Assembly: GCA_944358755.1 (NCBI GenBank)
Contig: CALVRY010000024.1
Span: 1 to 13,916, forward strand
DNA from: an uncultured Bacilli bacterium
GTDB taxonomy: Bacteria > Bacillota_I > Bacilli_A > RFN20 > CAG-826
Direction of reading: 5' to 3'
Length of the DNA: 13,916 nucleotides
Shown here: piece after piece, positions 7,412 through 13,916 of the stretch
Layout: each line of letters starts with the position of its first letter
Numbering within the stretch: the first letter of the stretch is position 1
Program-made: the position numbers and the translations under genes
The notes under the pieces: model-generated
Database searches by the model: none
Seen by the model: the letters and a program-made list of their open reading frames with translations, nothing else
What the model was told of the DNA's origin: nothing

Positions 7412-10400
7412 ATGAAAGAAAGAACTGAACGTTTTTTAAAATCAATCGGAATTGATGATGTCTCTTCTTTCGATATTGATTTTATTTCGATTATAAAAAG
7501 TAAATATTTTCCAAATCGTTTTATTTTTTCAGTTGAAAAAGATACACCTTGGGAATATGGTTTACTTGACCACTTTATAAACGCATTACATAATATCACT
7601 TCCTATACTTATGAATTTTCTTTTGTTTACAAAAATAAACCAAATAAAGAAAATATTTCTTCAATTATCAAAGAATATTATTTTAATCATACTTTTTCAG
7701 AGTTAAGTGCAAGTGTTGATTATCTTGACGATGAAATTTCTTTAACTTTTAACGATGAAAATGAATTTAAAGAATTTGAAAGATTAAATAATGATTTAAA
7801 AATGTTTTTAGATTTCATCACTTATCCAACTCGTTTTTCTCTTCACTATGAAGAAAAGAAAAAAGAAGCAAAAGAAGAAATCAAAATTACAAAAGAAGAA
7901 ATCCAAGAAGAAAATAAAAAAGTTGAAAATGAAGCTGAAAATGATGCGATAAAACAAATCGAAGAAAATTATCGTCAAATGCTTTTTGAACGCTCTCAAA
8001 AAGACATGTTTAAAAGAGGAAATTACGAATTTATCGAAATCGACATGATTGATTCAAATAGTGGTGCAGTCGATTTTAATGGATACGTTTTTGAGAAAAA
8101 AGATCCTCGCACTTCACGAAATGGAAATACTATTTTAAGTATTGGCGTAGGCAACAAGAAAAATATTAAAGCAGCAATTTATGTAACTTTAATTTCAAAT
8201 TCTAAAAGCATGCCTGCTGAATCTTTTAATGATATAAAAGTTGGAAGTAATATTAGAATTAAAGGAAAAGTAGGACTCGATAGATTTGGGAAAAACATGT
8301 ATGTTTTAGCTCATTATTTTTATATGCTTCCAGATGATCCAATGAGAGATGATACAAGTGAAACAAAAAGAGTTGAGCTTCATCTTCACTCTAAAATGAG
8401 TGATATGGATGGAGTCACAAGTATCACTGATTATTGTAAACTTGCTAAACATATGGGCCACAAGGCAATCGCTTTAACAGATCATGGGGTAGTTCAAGCT
8501 TATCCTGAGGCACAAGCTGCCGCGAAAAAATATGGACTTAAAATGCTTTATGGTTGTGAGCTTTATTTAATTAATGATTATTTTAAAGGTGCAGTTAATT
8601 CTGGAGAAATAAATCTTAACGATGCAACATATGTTTGTTTCGACCTTGAATCAACTGGTTTAAGTATAAAATACGATAAAATAACCGAGTTTGGCGCGGT
8701 TAAAATTAAAAATGGGCTTGTTGTTGATCGAATGGATATCCTTATCAATCCAGGAATGGAAATACCTCAAGAGATTGAAAAACTTACTCATATCACAAAT
8801 GAAATGGTCAAAGACAAACTAACCATCAAAGAAGTTTTACCAGAGATCTTAGAATTTTTTGGTGATTCAGTTTTAATCGCTCATAACTTTGAATTTGACT
8901 ACAACATGATTAAAGAAGCGATGAAGGTAAATGGATTTGGTGAATTTAAGCAAGCTGCTATTGATACACTTGCTTTATCGCGTTTTGTATATCCTGAAAA
9001 CACTCAACACTCACTTGGCGCTTTATCAAAAAGACTTGAAGTTGATTACGATTCAGAAAGCGCACATAGAGCAGATTATGATGCTGAAGTGCTTGCAAAT
9101 TGTTGGCTCGCTTTAAGAAATATCTTACAAAAAGATAAAAAGATTACTCTTTTAAAAGAACTTGAAAAACTTCCAATAGCTAAAGCTACTTTAAAACATT
9201 ATAGAGGTGCAACCCACGCCACAGTTTTAGTCAAAAATAGAGAAGGCTTAAAAGATTTATATAAGATTGTTTCTTTTTCGCATACTGACCACATGGGGGC
9301 ACATCCTTTTGTCCCTCGCTCTTTACTCGAAAAATATCGTTCTAACTTACTTGTAGGTAGCGCATGTTTTAATAGTGAAGTGTTTTACGCTTCAACTAAC
9401 CGCTCTCAAGAGGCACTTGAAGAAGCAGCTAAATTTCATGATTATATTGAACTTCAACCTTTAGCAAACTATTCATATTTAATTAATGTAAATACTATTA
9501 AAGATGAAGAAACTTTAAAGATATATATCAAAGATATAATTAAAGCTGCAAATAAAGAGGGCAAAATGATTGTTGCAACTGGTGATTGTCACTATTTAAA
9601 TCCAGAAGATAAAGTAGTGCGAGATGTTTATATTCAAAATGAAGCAGTTGGTGGCGTGCGTCATCCTTTAATGCCTTATTTTAGACTTGAAAATCAAACA
9701 AAGGGAATTTTCTTTGATAACCCTGATCAACATTATCGTTCAACTCAAGAAATGTTAGAAGCTTTTGAGTGGCTTGGAAAAGACTTAGCTTATGAATACG
9801 TTGTTACAAATTCCAACAAAATATGTGACTTTTGCGAGGTTATTGAACCAATTCCTGATAAACTTTTTACGCCTACCATTGATAATTGTGAAAATTTACT
9901 TCGTGAACTTTGTTATAAAACAGCTTATGAATTATATGGCGATATAAATGATGTAAAAGATCCAGCCAAAGTCTTTATCAAAAATAGACTTGATACTGAA
10001 CTTAAAGGTATCATTGAAAACGGCTATTCAGTTATTTATTACATTGCCCATAAACTTGTTCAAAAGTCAAATGATGATGGCTATCTTGTTGGAAGCCGTG
10101 GCTCGGTTGGAAGTAGTTTTGCAGCAACGATGGCAAAAATTACCGAGGTTAATGCTCTTCCACCTCATTATCGTTGCCCACACTGTAAAAAAGTTATTTT
10201 TTATGAGGGAAATGACATTAAATCAGGCTATGATTTACCAGAAAAATTATGTCCAGAATGCGGCGCAAAAATGATGAGTGATGGACAAAATATTCCTTTC
10301 CAAACCTTCCTTGGTTTCCAAGCTGAAAAAGTTCCAGATATTGATTTAAATTTCCCAACTGACTATCAAGCAACCGCCCATCAATACACCAAAGTTTTAC

Positions 10401-11797
10401 TTGGTGAAGATAAAGTTTTTAGAGCAGGTACAATTTCAACTGTTCAATTTAAGACTGCTTTTGGCTACGTTAGAAAATATTTTGAAAACTTAGGAATTAA
10501 TCCAAATAATGTTAAAGGCTCAGTTACAGCTTGTCTTGCCCATCGTTGCGAAGACGTAAAACGTACCACAGGTCAACATCCAGGAGGAATTGTTGTTATT
10601 CCTCGTGATTATGAAGTATATGATTTTACTCCTGTTCAATATCCAGCAGGCGATACTGATGCAAGTTGGAAAACAACTCACTTTGATTTCCATTCAATTC
10701 ATGACACTATTCTTAAACTTGATATGTTAGGACACGTTGATCCTCAAGCTTTAAAGATGATGAGTGATCTTACTAAGATTGATTGTAGAACTTTACCATT
10801 TGATGACAAAAAAGTTATTTCGCTTTTTTCAAGTGATGATGCGCTTAATCTCAAACATAAATATATGGAAAAAGATAATGGTGCACTTGGAATTCCAGAA
10901 TTTGGCACGCAATTTGTTAGACAACTTTTACGTGAAACAAATCCTAAATCTTTTAGTGATCTTTTAATTATTTCTGGTTTATCTCATGGAACGGACGTTT
11001 GGACAAATAACGCACAAGAATTAATCGATAAAGGGATCACTGATTTAAGAGGCGTTATTGGATGTCGTGATGATATCATGTCTTATCTTATGTCCAAAGG
11101 CATTGAAGGACACGAATCTTTCGTCATCATGGAAAAAGTTAGAAAAGGAAAGAAACTTTCTCCTGAAGAAGTGACTTTAATGAAAGAACATGATGTTCCT
11201 GATTATTACATTGATAGCTGTTCAAAAATTAAATATCTTTTCCCAAAAGGACACGCTTGTGCTTACGTCATGATGGCAATTAGAGTTGCTTATTATAAGG
11301 TTTATTATCCACTTGAATTTTATGCTACTTTCTTCTCGTTACGCTGTGAACAATATGACATTCAAGCGATGATTAATGGAATTGATGAAATACATGCTCG
11401 ACTAGAAGAATATTCCTCTCGTAAAAAGTCAAATAACGTTGAACTTGCTTTATCACCAAAAGAGGTAGAAATTGAAAAAACCCTGCAGGTCGCCCTTGAA
11501 ATGTGTGAAAGAGGATTTATTTTTGAAAATATTTCTATTGATAAGAGTGATGCTACTAACTTTGTTGTTGATAAGGAACATGGCGCTTTAATTCCTCCAT
11601 TTAAGGTTTTAGATGGACTTGGAGAAAGTGGCGCAAATGAAATTGTTAGAGCTCGTAATGAACATCCGTTTGAATCACAAGAAGATCTTAAAAATAGAGC
11701 AAAGATTTCTGATAAAAACATTAAAAAACTTAGAGAACTTCATGTTCTTGATCATTTAAGAGAAAACGATCAACTCTCTCTATTTGATTTTATGTAA
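7412..11797 (+). CDS. polC: DNA polymerase III PolC, replicative polymerase
   Basis: The Gram-positive replicative DNA polymerase: 1461 residues, the normal PolC length. Order: N-terminal domain; a Lys/Glu-rich linker near 145-180; OB fold; PHP domain beginning HLHS at 324-327; an inserted DEDDh proofreading exonuclease (D411 and E413 in DLESTG, D496 in HNFEFD, H552 and D557 in HRADYD); GSRGSVGSS at 894-902; a zinc finger with C922, C925, C947 and C950; palm aspartates D976 and D978 in PDIDLNF; and a C-terminal clamp-binding peptide QLSLF at 1454-1458. The ATG at 7412 is one base after the rseP stop and has no Shine-Dalgarno sequence; an upstream TTG at 7397 inside rseP is less likely. It ends the core operon. 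No terminator is seen directly after it. Confidence 0.97.
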   Translation: MKERTERFLKSIGIDDVSSFDIDFISIIKSKYFPNRFIFSVEKDTPWEYGLLDHFINALHNITSYTYEFSFVYKNKPNKENISSIIKEYYFNHTFSELSASVDYLDDEISLTFNDENEFKEFERLNNDLKMFLDFITYPTRFSLHYEEKKKEAKEEIKITKEEIQEENKKVENEAENDAIKQIEENYRQMLFERSQKDMFKRGNYEFIEIDMIDSNSGAVDFNGYVFEKKDPRTSRNGNTILSIGVGNKKNIKAAIYVTLISNSKSMPAESFNDIKVGSNIRIKGKVGLDRFGKNMYVLAHYFYMLPDDPMRDDTSETKRVELHLHSKMSDMDGVTSITDYCKLAKHMGHKAIALTDHGVVQAYPEAQAAAKKYGLKMLYGCELYLINDYFKGAVNSGEINLNDATYVCFDLESTGLSIKYDKITEFGAVKIKNGLVVDRMDILINPGMEIPQEIEKLTHITNEMVKDKLTIKEVLPEILEFFGDSVLIAHNFEFDYNMIKEAMKVNGFGEFKQAAIDTLALSRFVYPENTQHSLGALSKRLEVDYDSESAHRADYDAEVLANCWLALRNILQKDKKITLLKELEKLPIAKATLKHYRGATHATVLVKNREGLKDLYKIVSFSHTDHMGAHPFVPRSLLEKYRSNLLVGSACFNSEVFYASTNRSQEALEEAAKFHDYIELQPLANYSYLINVNTIKDEETLKIYIKDIIKAANKEGKMIVATGDCHYLNPEDKVVRDVYIQNEAVGGVRHPLMPYFRLENQTKGIFFDNPDQHYRSTQEMLEAFEWLGKDLAYEYVVTNSNKICDFCEVIEPIPDKLFTPTIDNCENLLRELCYKTAYELYGDINDVKDPAKVFIKNRLDTELKGIIENGYSVIYYIAHKLVQKSNDDGYLVGSRGSVGSSFAATMAKITEVNALPPHYRCPHCKKVIFYEGNDIKSGYDLPEKLCPECGAKMMSDGQNIPFQTFLGFQAEKVPDIDLNFPTDYQATAHQYTKVLLGEDKVFRAGTISTVQFKTAFGYVRKYFENLGINPNNVKGSVTACLAHRCEDVKRTTGQHPGGIVVIPRDYEVYDFTPVQYPAGDTDASWKTTHFDFHSIHDTILKLDMLGHVDPQALKMMSDLTKIDCRTLPFDDKKVISLFSSDDALNLKHKYMEKDNGALGIPEFGTQFVRQLLRETNPKSFSDLLIISGLSHGTDVWTNNAQELIDKGITDLRGVIGCRDDIMSYLMSKGIEGHESFVIMEKVRKGKKLSPEEVTLMKEHDVPDYYIDSCSKIKYLFPKGHACAYVMMAIRVAYYKVYYPLEFYATFFSLRCEQYDIQAMINGIDEIHARLEEYSSRKKSNNVELALSPKEVEIEKTLQVALEMCERGFIFENISIDKSDATNFVVDKEHGALIPPFKVLDGLGESGANEIVRARNEHPFESQEDLKNRAKISDKNIKKLRELHVLDHLRENDQLSLFDFM
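11783..11797 (+). repeat. 15-bp direct repeat, copy 1 (polC end)
   Basis: TTTGATTTTATGTAA forms the last codons (F-D-F-M-stop) of polC. The identical 15-mer, in the same reading frame, ends the 320-residue accessory gene at 13740-13754. The two copies bracket the tRNA and the accessory zone. In DNA this AT-rich, one chance match of this length within the window is possible. Confidence 0.4.
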
Positions 11798-11812
11798 TCA
11801 AGTAGTTATTAT
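11784..11812 (+). promoter_or_regulatory. Possible promoter for tRNA-Arg
   Basis: TTGATT (11784-11789) and TATTAT (11807-11812) are separated by exactly 17 bases and match the consensus at 4/6 and 5/6. The -35 overlaps the end of polC. The start would be near 11819, leaving a leader of about 39 bases before the tRNA. Readthrough from polC is the alternative. Confidence 0.45.
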
Positions 11813-11857
11813 TTTATTTGTGTCTAGAAATTTTCTTTATTTTGGGCACAAAAAAAC

Positions 11858-11934
11858 GTCCATATAGCTCAGTTGGATAGAGCGATTGCCTCCTAAGCAA
11901 TAGGTCGGAGGTTCAACTCCTCTTATGGACGCCA
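11858..11934 (+). tRNA. tRNA-Arg (anticodon CCU)
   Basis: A complete cloverleaf can be drawn. The acceptor stem is GTCCATA with TATGGAC, the D stem GCTC/GAGC, and the anticodon stem ATTGC (11885-11889) with GCAAT (11897-11901). The seven-base loop CTCCTAA carries CCT at 11892-11894, and the T arm is GGAGG-TTCAACT-CCTCT. The discriminator is G and the CCA end is encoded (11932-11934). It reads AGG arginine codons. It sits between the end of the core operon and the accessory zone, a place where integrating elements often settle. Confidence 0.96.
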
Positions 11935-11946
11935 TTTTATAACTAA

Positions 11947-11977
11947 CATTTTGATACAAAGTAAGGATCTCAAAATG
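11947..11977 (+). other. Perfect inverted repeat in tRNA trailer
   Basis: CATTTTGA (11947-11954) and TCAAAATG (11970-11977) can form an 8-bp stem with a 15-base loop. It lies between the tRNA and its terminator, so it would be part of the 3' trailer. No T run follows it, so it is not itself a terminator. A role in tRNA 3' processing or as a short stable RNA is speculative. Confidence 0.45.
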
Positions 11978-11987
11978 AACGATATTT

Positions 11988-12010
11988 GCTCGAGAAATCG
12001 GGCTTTTTTT
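11988..12010 (+). terminator. Intrinsic terminator after tRNA-Arg
   Basis: GCTCGA (11988-11993) pairs with TCGGGC (11998-12003), including one G-T pair, around a GAAA tetraloop. Seven Ts follow (12004-12010). The short stem is helped by the stable GNRA loop. It ends the tRNA transcript and probably also polC readthrough. Confidence 0.8.
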
Positions 12011-12026
12011 CATTTCAAGCGTTTTG

Positions 12027-12137
12027 CTAGTAGATGAAAACTCGCTCGAACTGAGAAATTTTTAAAAATTAGTTCTACTAGAAAATGAAAGCCTACTAAA
12101 TAAACTTTTCTCTACTAGAAAAACGATACCCTACTAG
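12027..12137. repeat. Phased CTACTAG heptamer array
   Basis: CTACTAG occurs at 12075-12081, 12112-12118 and 12131-12137, with a one-base variant CTACTAA at 12093-12099. The spacings between starts are 18, 19 and 19 bases. A further copy, CTAGTAG, lies at 12027-12033; it can be read as the exact reverse complement or as a one-base variant. The bases between are AT-rich and only loosely alike. No coding sequence is present. Even spacing near two helical turns resembles iterons or multiple protein sites, but no adjacent gene explains it. Confidence 0.6.
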
Positions 12138-12404
12138 TGTCAATAACATTTAAATTTTCCCCAAAAATCACGCTGGAATTTTCCCCAGCTATTTGTTTTA
12201 ATAACTATATAATCACCTCTCTCTTTAAGCCTATAACTATCGTCTTACTGTTTTTCTATCAATACCATAAATTCTCGCAATTTCAGATATAGATAATTTT
12301 TTAATGTAATAATCGTGTTTAATATTCATCCAATAATCTCCTTATAACATGTTCAACTCCTTCCATAAATCTTTTTATTAATTATAGAAGGTGTCCCTTT
12401 TTCA
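12138..12404 (-). mobile_element. Decayed IS21-like insertion remnant
   Basis: Read on the minus strand, the element begins near 12404 and has a Shine-Dalgarno AAGGAG (12338-12343) and an IstA-like N-terminal fragment. It ends with a tail holding two copies of TGGGGAAAATT (plus strand AATTTTCCCCA at 12153-12163 and 12177-12187, 24 bases apart) and a terminal TGTCAATAAC at 12138. Multiple short end repeats beside TG...CA termini are as I know them from IS21-family ends. Almost all of istA and the whole of istB are missing, so this is an internally deleted relic. The 12404 boundary is uncertain, and no target duplication is visible. Confidence 0.55.
12237..12329 (-). pseudogene. IstA-like transposase N-terminal fragment
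   Basis: Thirty codons followed by TAG. The translation contains LSISEIARIYGIDRKTVRR (residues 12-30), a helix-turn-helix of the kind found at the N-terminus of IS21-type transposases, where the full protein would have about 400-500 residues. The start is well marked by AAGGAG eight bases before the ATG. It lacks the DDE catalytic domain, so it cannot transpose. After the stop a different frame runs open again for about 32 codons into the element's tail, consistent with an internal deletion or frameshift at about 12237. Other HTH transposase families are possible, but IS21 fits best. Confidence 0.6.
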
Positions 12405-12407
12405 GAT

Positions 12408-12617
12408 GTGATTATTGGGGATTTTATCAATATTATTTACAATCATAGCAATGGGTTTGGCCTATGGAAAGCAAGCGGCATTTTTGCATATCTTGGTGAT
12501 CAATATTATGAGTGGTCTATGAGGTGTTTAAGAAGAAGCGCATGGAGGCAATTCAAGCTATCAAAAATGATGCTTAAAGATATGAAAGAACATCCGTTTC
12601 GTTTTCCCGAAGCATGA
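12408..12617 (+). pseudogene. Unrecognised small ORF, probably decayed
   Basis: One frame is open from GTG 12408 to TGA 12617 (69 codons, rich in W, R and K near its end), with no good ribosome site. I do not recognise it. The same DNA reads more like real protein in two other frames. From 12412 it gives a hydrophobic, membrane-like stretch (LLGILSILFTIIAMGLAYG) that stops at about 12522. Another frame then gives VVYEVFKKKRMEAIQAIKND, ending at about 12579. Joined by one frameshift near 12510-12516, these would make a small one-pass membrane protein with a basic tail. The left edge meets the insertion remnant, so the 5' part may be lost. Which reading is right cannot be decided here. Confidence 0.35.
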
Positions 12618-12791
12618 TTTGGGACAAATATTGGGACAGAATTTAACTGTATTAAAATATGTGGTAAGATTAATGCGCAGCAGGAGCAAGGATATTAGTT
12701 GTTTCCATTGCGACACCTATGTTGATTTATCAAGGAGTGGTGTGCTGCACTTAGTTTAAGTAAACAATTAATGAGTACGTGAGGTTTATGT
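12618..12791. promoter_or_regulatory. Intergenic region with clustered palindromes
   Basis: No gene is supported. GGGACA is repeated with a 12-base period at 12621-12626 and 12633-12638. Three short perfect palindromes precede the next gene: TTGATTTATCAA (12722-12733), GTGCTGCAC (12742-12750) and GTTTAAGTAAAC (12754-12765). The first and last have identical geometry (5-bp arms, 2-base centre) and lie 32 bases apart centre to centre, about three helical turns. They could be operator sites for the XRE-type protein encoded downstream. I cannot identify a convincing -35/-10 pair. Confidence 0.35.
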
Positions 12792-13754
12792 ATGACTAGA
12801 GAAATTTTTGACTATGGTAAGTCTAATCCAAATGACTATGAGTATTATGGCTTCCACCTAAAAAATGGAAGATATCATATTGATACTAAAAGACTTAAAA
12901 AACTTCACTGTGATGGATGTTTTCCAGAAGAACTTTTTTCTACTCCAAGAAACACCCATTATTTCGTTCCAAAACACAAAAACTATTCAGATTATGCAAT
13001 CAATATTATGAGAGAGCAACTTAATAGATTGAGTAGCGATTGGAACACAGAATATAAGACTGTTATTAATAAAATTACTACACCTAAAGAAATCCAAGAC
13101 AACGTTCGTTTGGAAGAAATTGCATATACCTCATCACCAGATGATCTAGATGATATTGAATTTGATGCTTTGTTGGCTGGAATTCGACGTGAAGCAAAAT
13201 ATGATGAAGTTATTAAGAGTATTCATCTTCAATACCTTCAAAAAATCTTCACCGAGTTCTTTAGAACTATTCTTTTGGTTATTAAGGACAGGGGGTATGA
13301 AAATACTATTGATTTCACATATAAGTATTTCTTCCAACATGTTCAAAGCAAATTTAATGCAGAAACCAAAAGGGCAAACCCTCTTTATAGGCTTCCACAT
13401 TATAAGTATTTCGATGTTCTCAATAAAATTGACAATTTCTTAAAACACAATACTGTTATGGCTTATAATTCATTAGCCAATAATGCTTTTGAAAAAGATG
13501 AAAAGCTTAAAAAGTTCCAATCGAAATTTGTGTATTCAGAAAAAGAGGTTGGCCATCCATATGAAAATGGCATGTACGCAGGAAGTTGGGTTAAAATTAA
13601 GCCATCATTTGTAGATGAAATGCTTAATAATCTTCAAGAGTTCGCTAATGAGTTCTGTAAGCTTATGTATGATGAAGACTCAAAAGAGGCATATTGGAAT
13701 TCGGATGAATCACTTGTAAAAATTTTAAGAGATAACTTTTTTGATTTTATGTAA
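12792..13754 (+). CDS. Hypothetical protein, 320 aa, possible HEPN-like
   Basis: I do not recognise a family. The protein is soluble, highly charged and rich in Tyr, Lys and Asp, with no signal peptide or membrane segment. The N-terminal part (1-65) contains C40 and C43 in LHCDGCFP and the run THYFVPKHK. The middle (about 120-230) looks helical, with FFRTILLVIKDRGYENTIDF at 156-175 and NKIDNFLKHNTVMAYN at 211-226. The N-x-x-KH element (N215, K218, H219) is loosely like the R/N-x(4-6)-H motif of HEPN ribonucleases, but the arginine is missing, so this is only a hint. The C-terminus ends NFFDFM. The ATG has a GTGAGG ribosome site (12779-12784) seven bases upstream. An XRE-type gene follows after 55 bases, suggesting a two-gene module. 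Confidence 0.8.
   Translation: MTREIFDYGKSNPNDYEYYGFHLKNGRYHIDTKRLKKLHCDGCFPEELFSTPRNTHYFVPKHKNYSDYAINIMREQLNRLSSDWNTEYKTVINKITTPKEIQDNVRLEEIAYTSSPDDLDDIEFDALLAGIRREAKYDEVIKSIHLQYLQKIFTEFFRTILLVIKDRGYENTIDFTYKYFFQHVQSKFNAETKRANPLYRLPHYKYFDVLNKIDNFLKHNTVMAYNSLANNAFEKDEKLKKFQSKFVYSEKEVGHPYENGMYAGSWVKIKPSFVDEMLNNLQEFANEFCKLMYDEDSKEAYWNSDESLVKILRDNFFDFM
13740..13754 (+). repeat. 15-bp direct repeat, copy 2
   Basis: TTTGATTTTATGTAA is identical to the end of polC at 11783-11797 and forms the same final codons of the accessory gene. See copy 1. Confidence 0.4.
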
Positions 13755-13759
13755 AATAT

Positions 13760-13828
13760 AAGAGTAACAAATAATCGAGCCTCAGCTTTATATGGAGGAG
13801 GTCAAGATTATGAATAGTTGCTACTCTT
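13760..13828. promoter_or_regulatory. Inverted repeat around XRE gene start
   Basis: AAGAGTAACAA (13760-13770) and TTGCTACTCTT (13818-13828) are inverted copies with one mismatch in eleven. They flank the strong ribosome site GGAGGAGG (13794-13801) and the start codon at 13810. As DNA they could be paired half-sites for autoregulation; as RNA, a long-range stem enclosing the initiation region. Confidence 0.35.
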
Positions 13829-13916
13829 CCAATAAAGTAATGGAAGAAATCAAGTGTCGCATTAAAGACAAGTTCAAAAACCAAGAAAACTTTGGCAAAG
13901 AACTTGGTGCAAGTCG
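13810..13916 (+). CDS. XRE-family HTH regulator, N-terminus only
   Basis: The window shows the first 35 complete codons (and the start of the next), running off the right edge. The pattern IKCRIKDKFKNQENFGKELG (residues 14-33), followed by A-S, fits the first two helices of a Cro/CI-type (XRE) helix-turn-helix, in the style of 'I...RIK.KF..Q..FAKELG.S'. It has the strongest ribosome site in the accessory zone, GGAGGAGG at 13794-13801, eight bases before the ATG. It starts 55 bases after the 320-residue gene in the same direction, with no terminator between, so co-transcription is likely. Whether it is a short antitoxin-like repressor or a larger regulator cannot be told from here. Confidence 0.7.
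   Translation, partial: MNSCYSSNKVMEEIKCRIKDKFKNQENFGKELGAS

Noticed and set aside
11362..11721. 119-codon minus-strand open frame inside polC
   Set aside because: It lies wholly antisense to conserved PolC sequence, has no ribosome site, and its composition is what reverse reading of polC codons gives.
246..11797. Mycoplasma genetic code with TGA as tryptophan
   Set aside because: All core genes are full length under the standard bacterial code, with tryptophans at TGG codons, so TGA is a stop.
11818..11850. Stem between TTTGTG and CACAAA before the tRNA as a polC terminator
   Set aside because: Only six pairs with a large loop, and it is followed by A residues, not T, so it does not look like an intrinsic terminator.
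12027..12137. CRISPR array
   Set aside because: The repeats are only seven bases with 11-12 base linkers, far shorter than CRISPR repeats and spacers, and no cas genes are present.
13779..13801. CCTC-GAGG hairpin masking the XRE ribosome site
   Set aside because: Only four pairs with a long loop; too weak to claim as a regulatory hairpin.

Overview
The window looks like a chromosomal segment from a low-GC, Gram-positive-type bacterium of the Bacilli/Mollicutes neighbourhood, such as a gut RF39-like or Erysipelotrichales-like lineage. Evidence: strongly AT-rich DNA, a PolC-type replicative polymerase with an inserted exonuclease, strong AGGAG ribosome sites on some genes, and the Firmicutes-type order rpsB-tsf-pyrH-frr-cdsA-dxr-rseP-polC. 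Tryptophan is read from TGG and TGA works as a stop, so this is not the Mycoplasma code. The exact taxon cannot be fixed from the sequence alone.

Positions 1-11797 are core genome. A promoter (about 97-126) starts a structured 5' leader (about 133-245) ahead of rpsB and tsf (ribosomal protein S2 and EF-Ts). A clear intrinsic terminator (2161-2196) closes that unit. A second promoter with an extended -10 lies so close to pyrH that its message should be leaderless. It drives a tight run of pyrH (UMP kinase), frr (ribosome recycling), cdsA (CDP-diacylglycerol synthesis), dxr (MEP isoprenoid pathway), rseP-like site-2 protease and polC, with gaps of 1-3 bases or an 11-base overlap. The uppS and proS genes that often sit in this cluster are absent.

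Positions 11798-12791 are a junction zone. It holds tRNA-Arg(CCU) with its own likely promoter and terminator, then a phased set of CTACTAG heptamers spaced 18-19 bases. A decayed IS21-like insertion remnant follows, with an IstA N-terminal helix-turn-helix fragment on the minus strand. Last come a scrambled small reading frame and a cluster of short palindromes.

Positions 12792-13916 look accessory: a 320-residue protein of no family I recognise, with a weak HEPN-like K-H motif, followed 55 bases later by the start of an XRE-type helix-turn-helix gene cut by the window edge. This pair beside a tRNA gene is the best candidate here for an undescribed module (toxin/antitoxin-like or defence-like), but that function is inference only.
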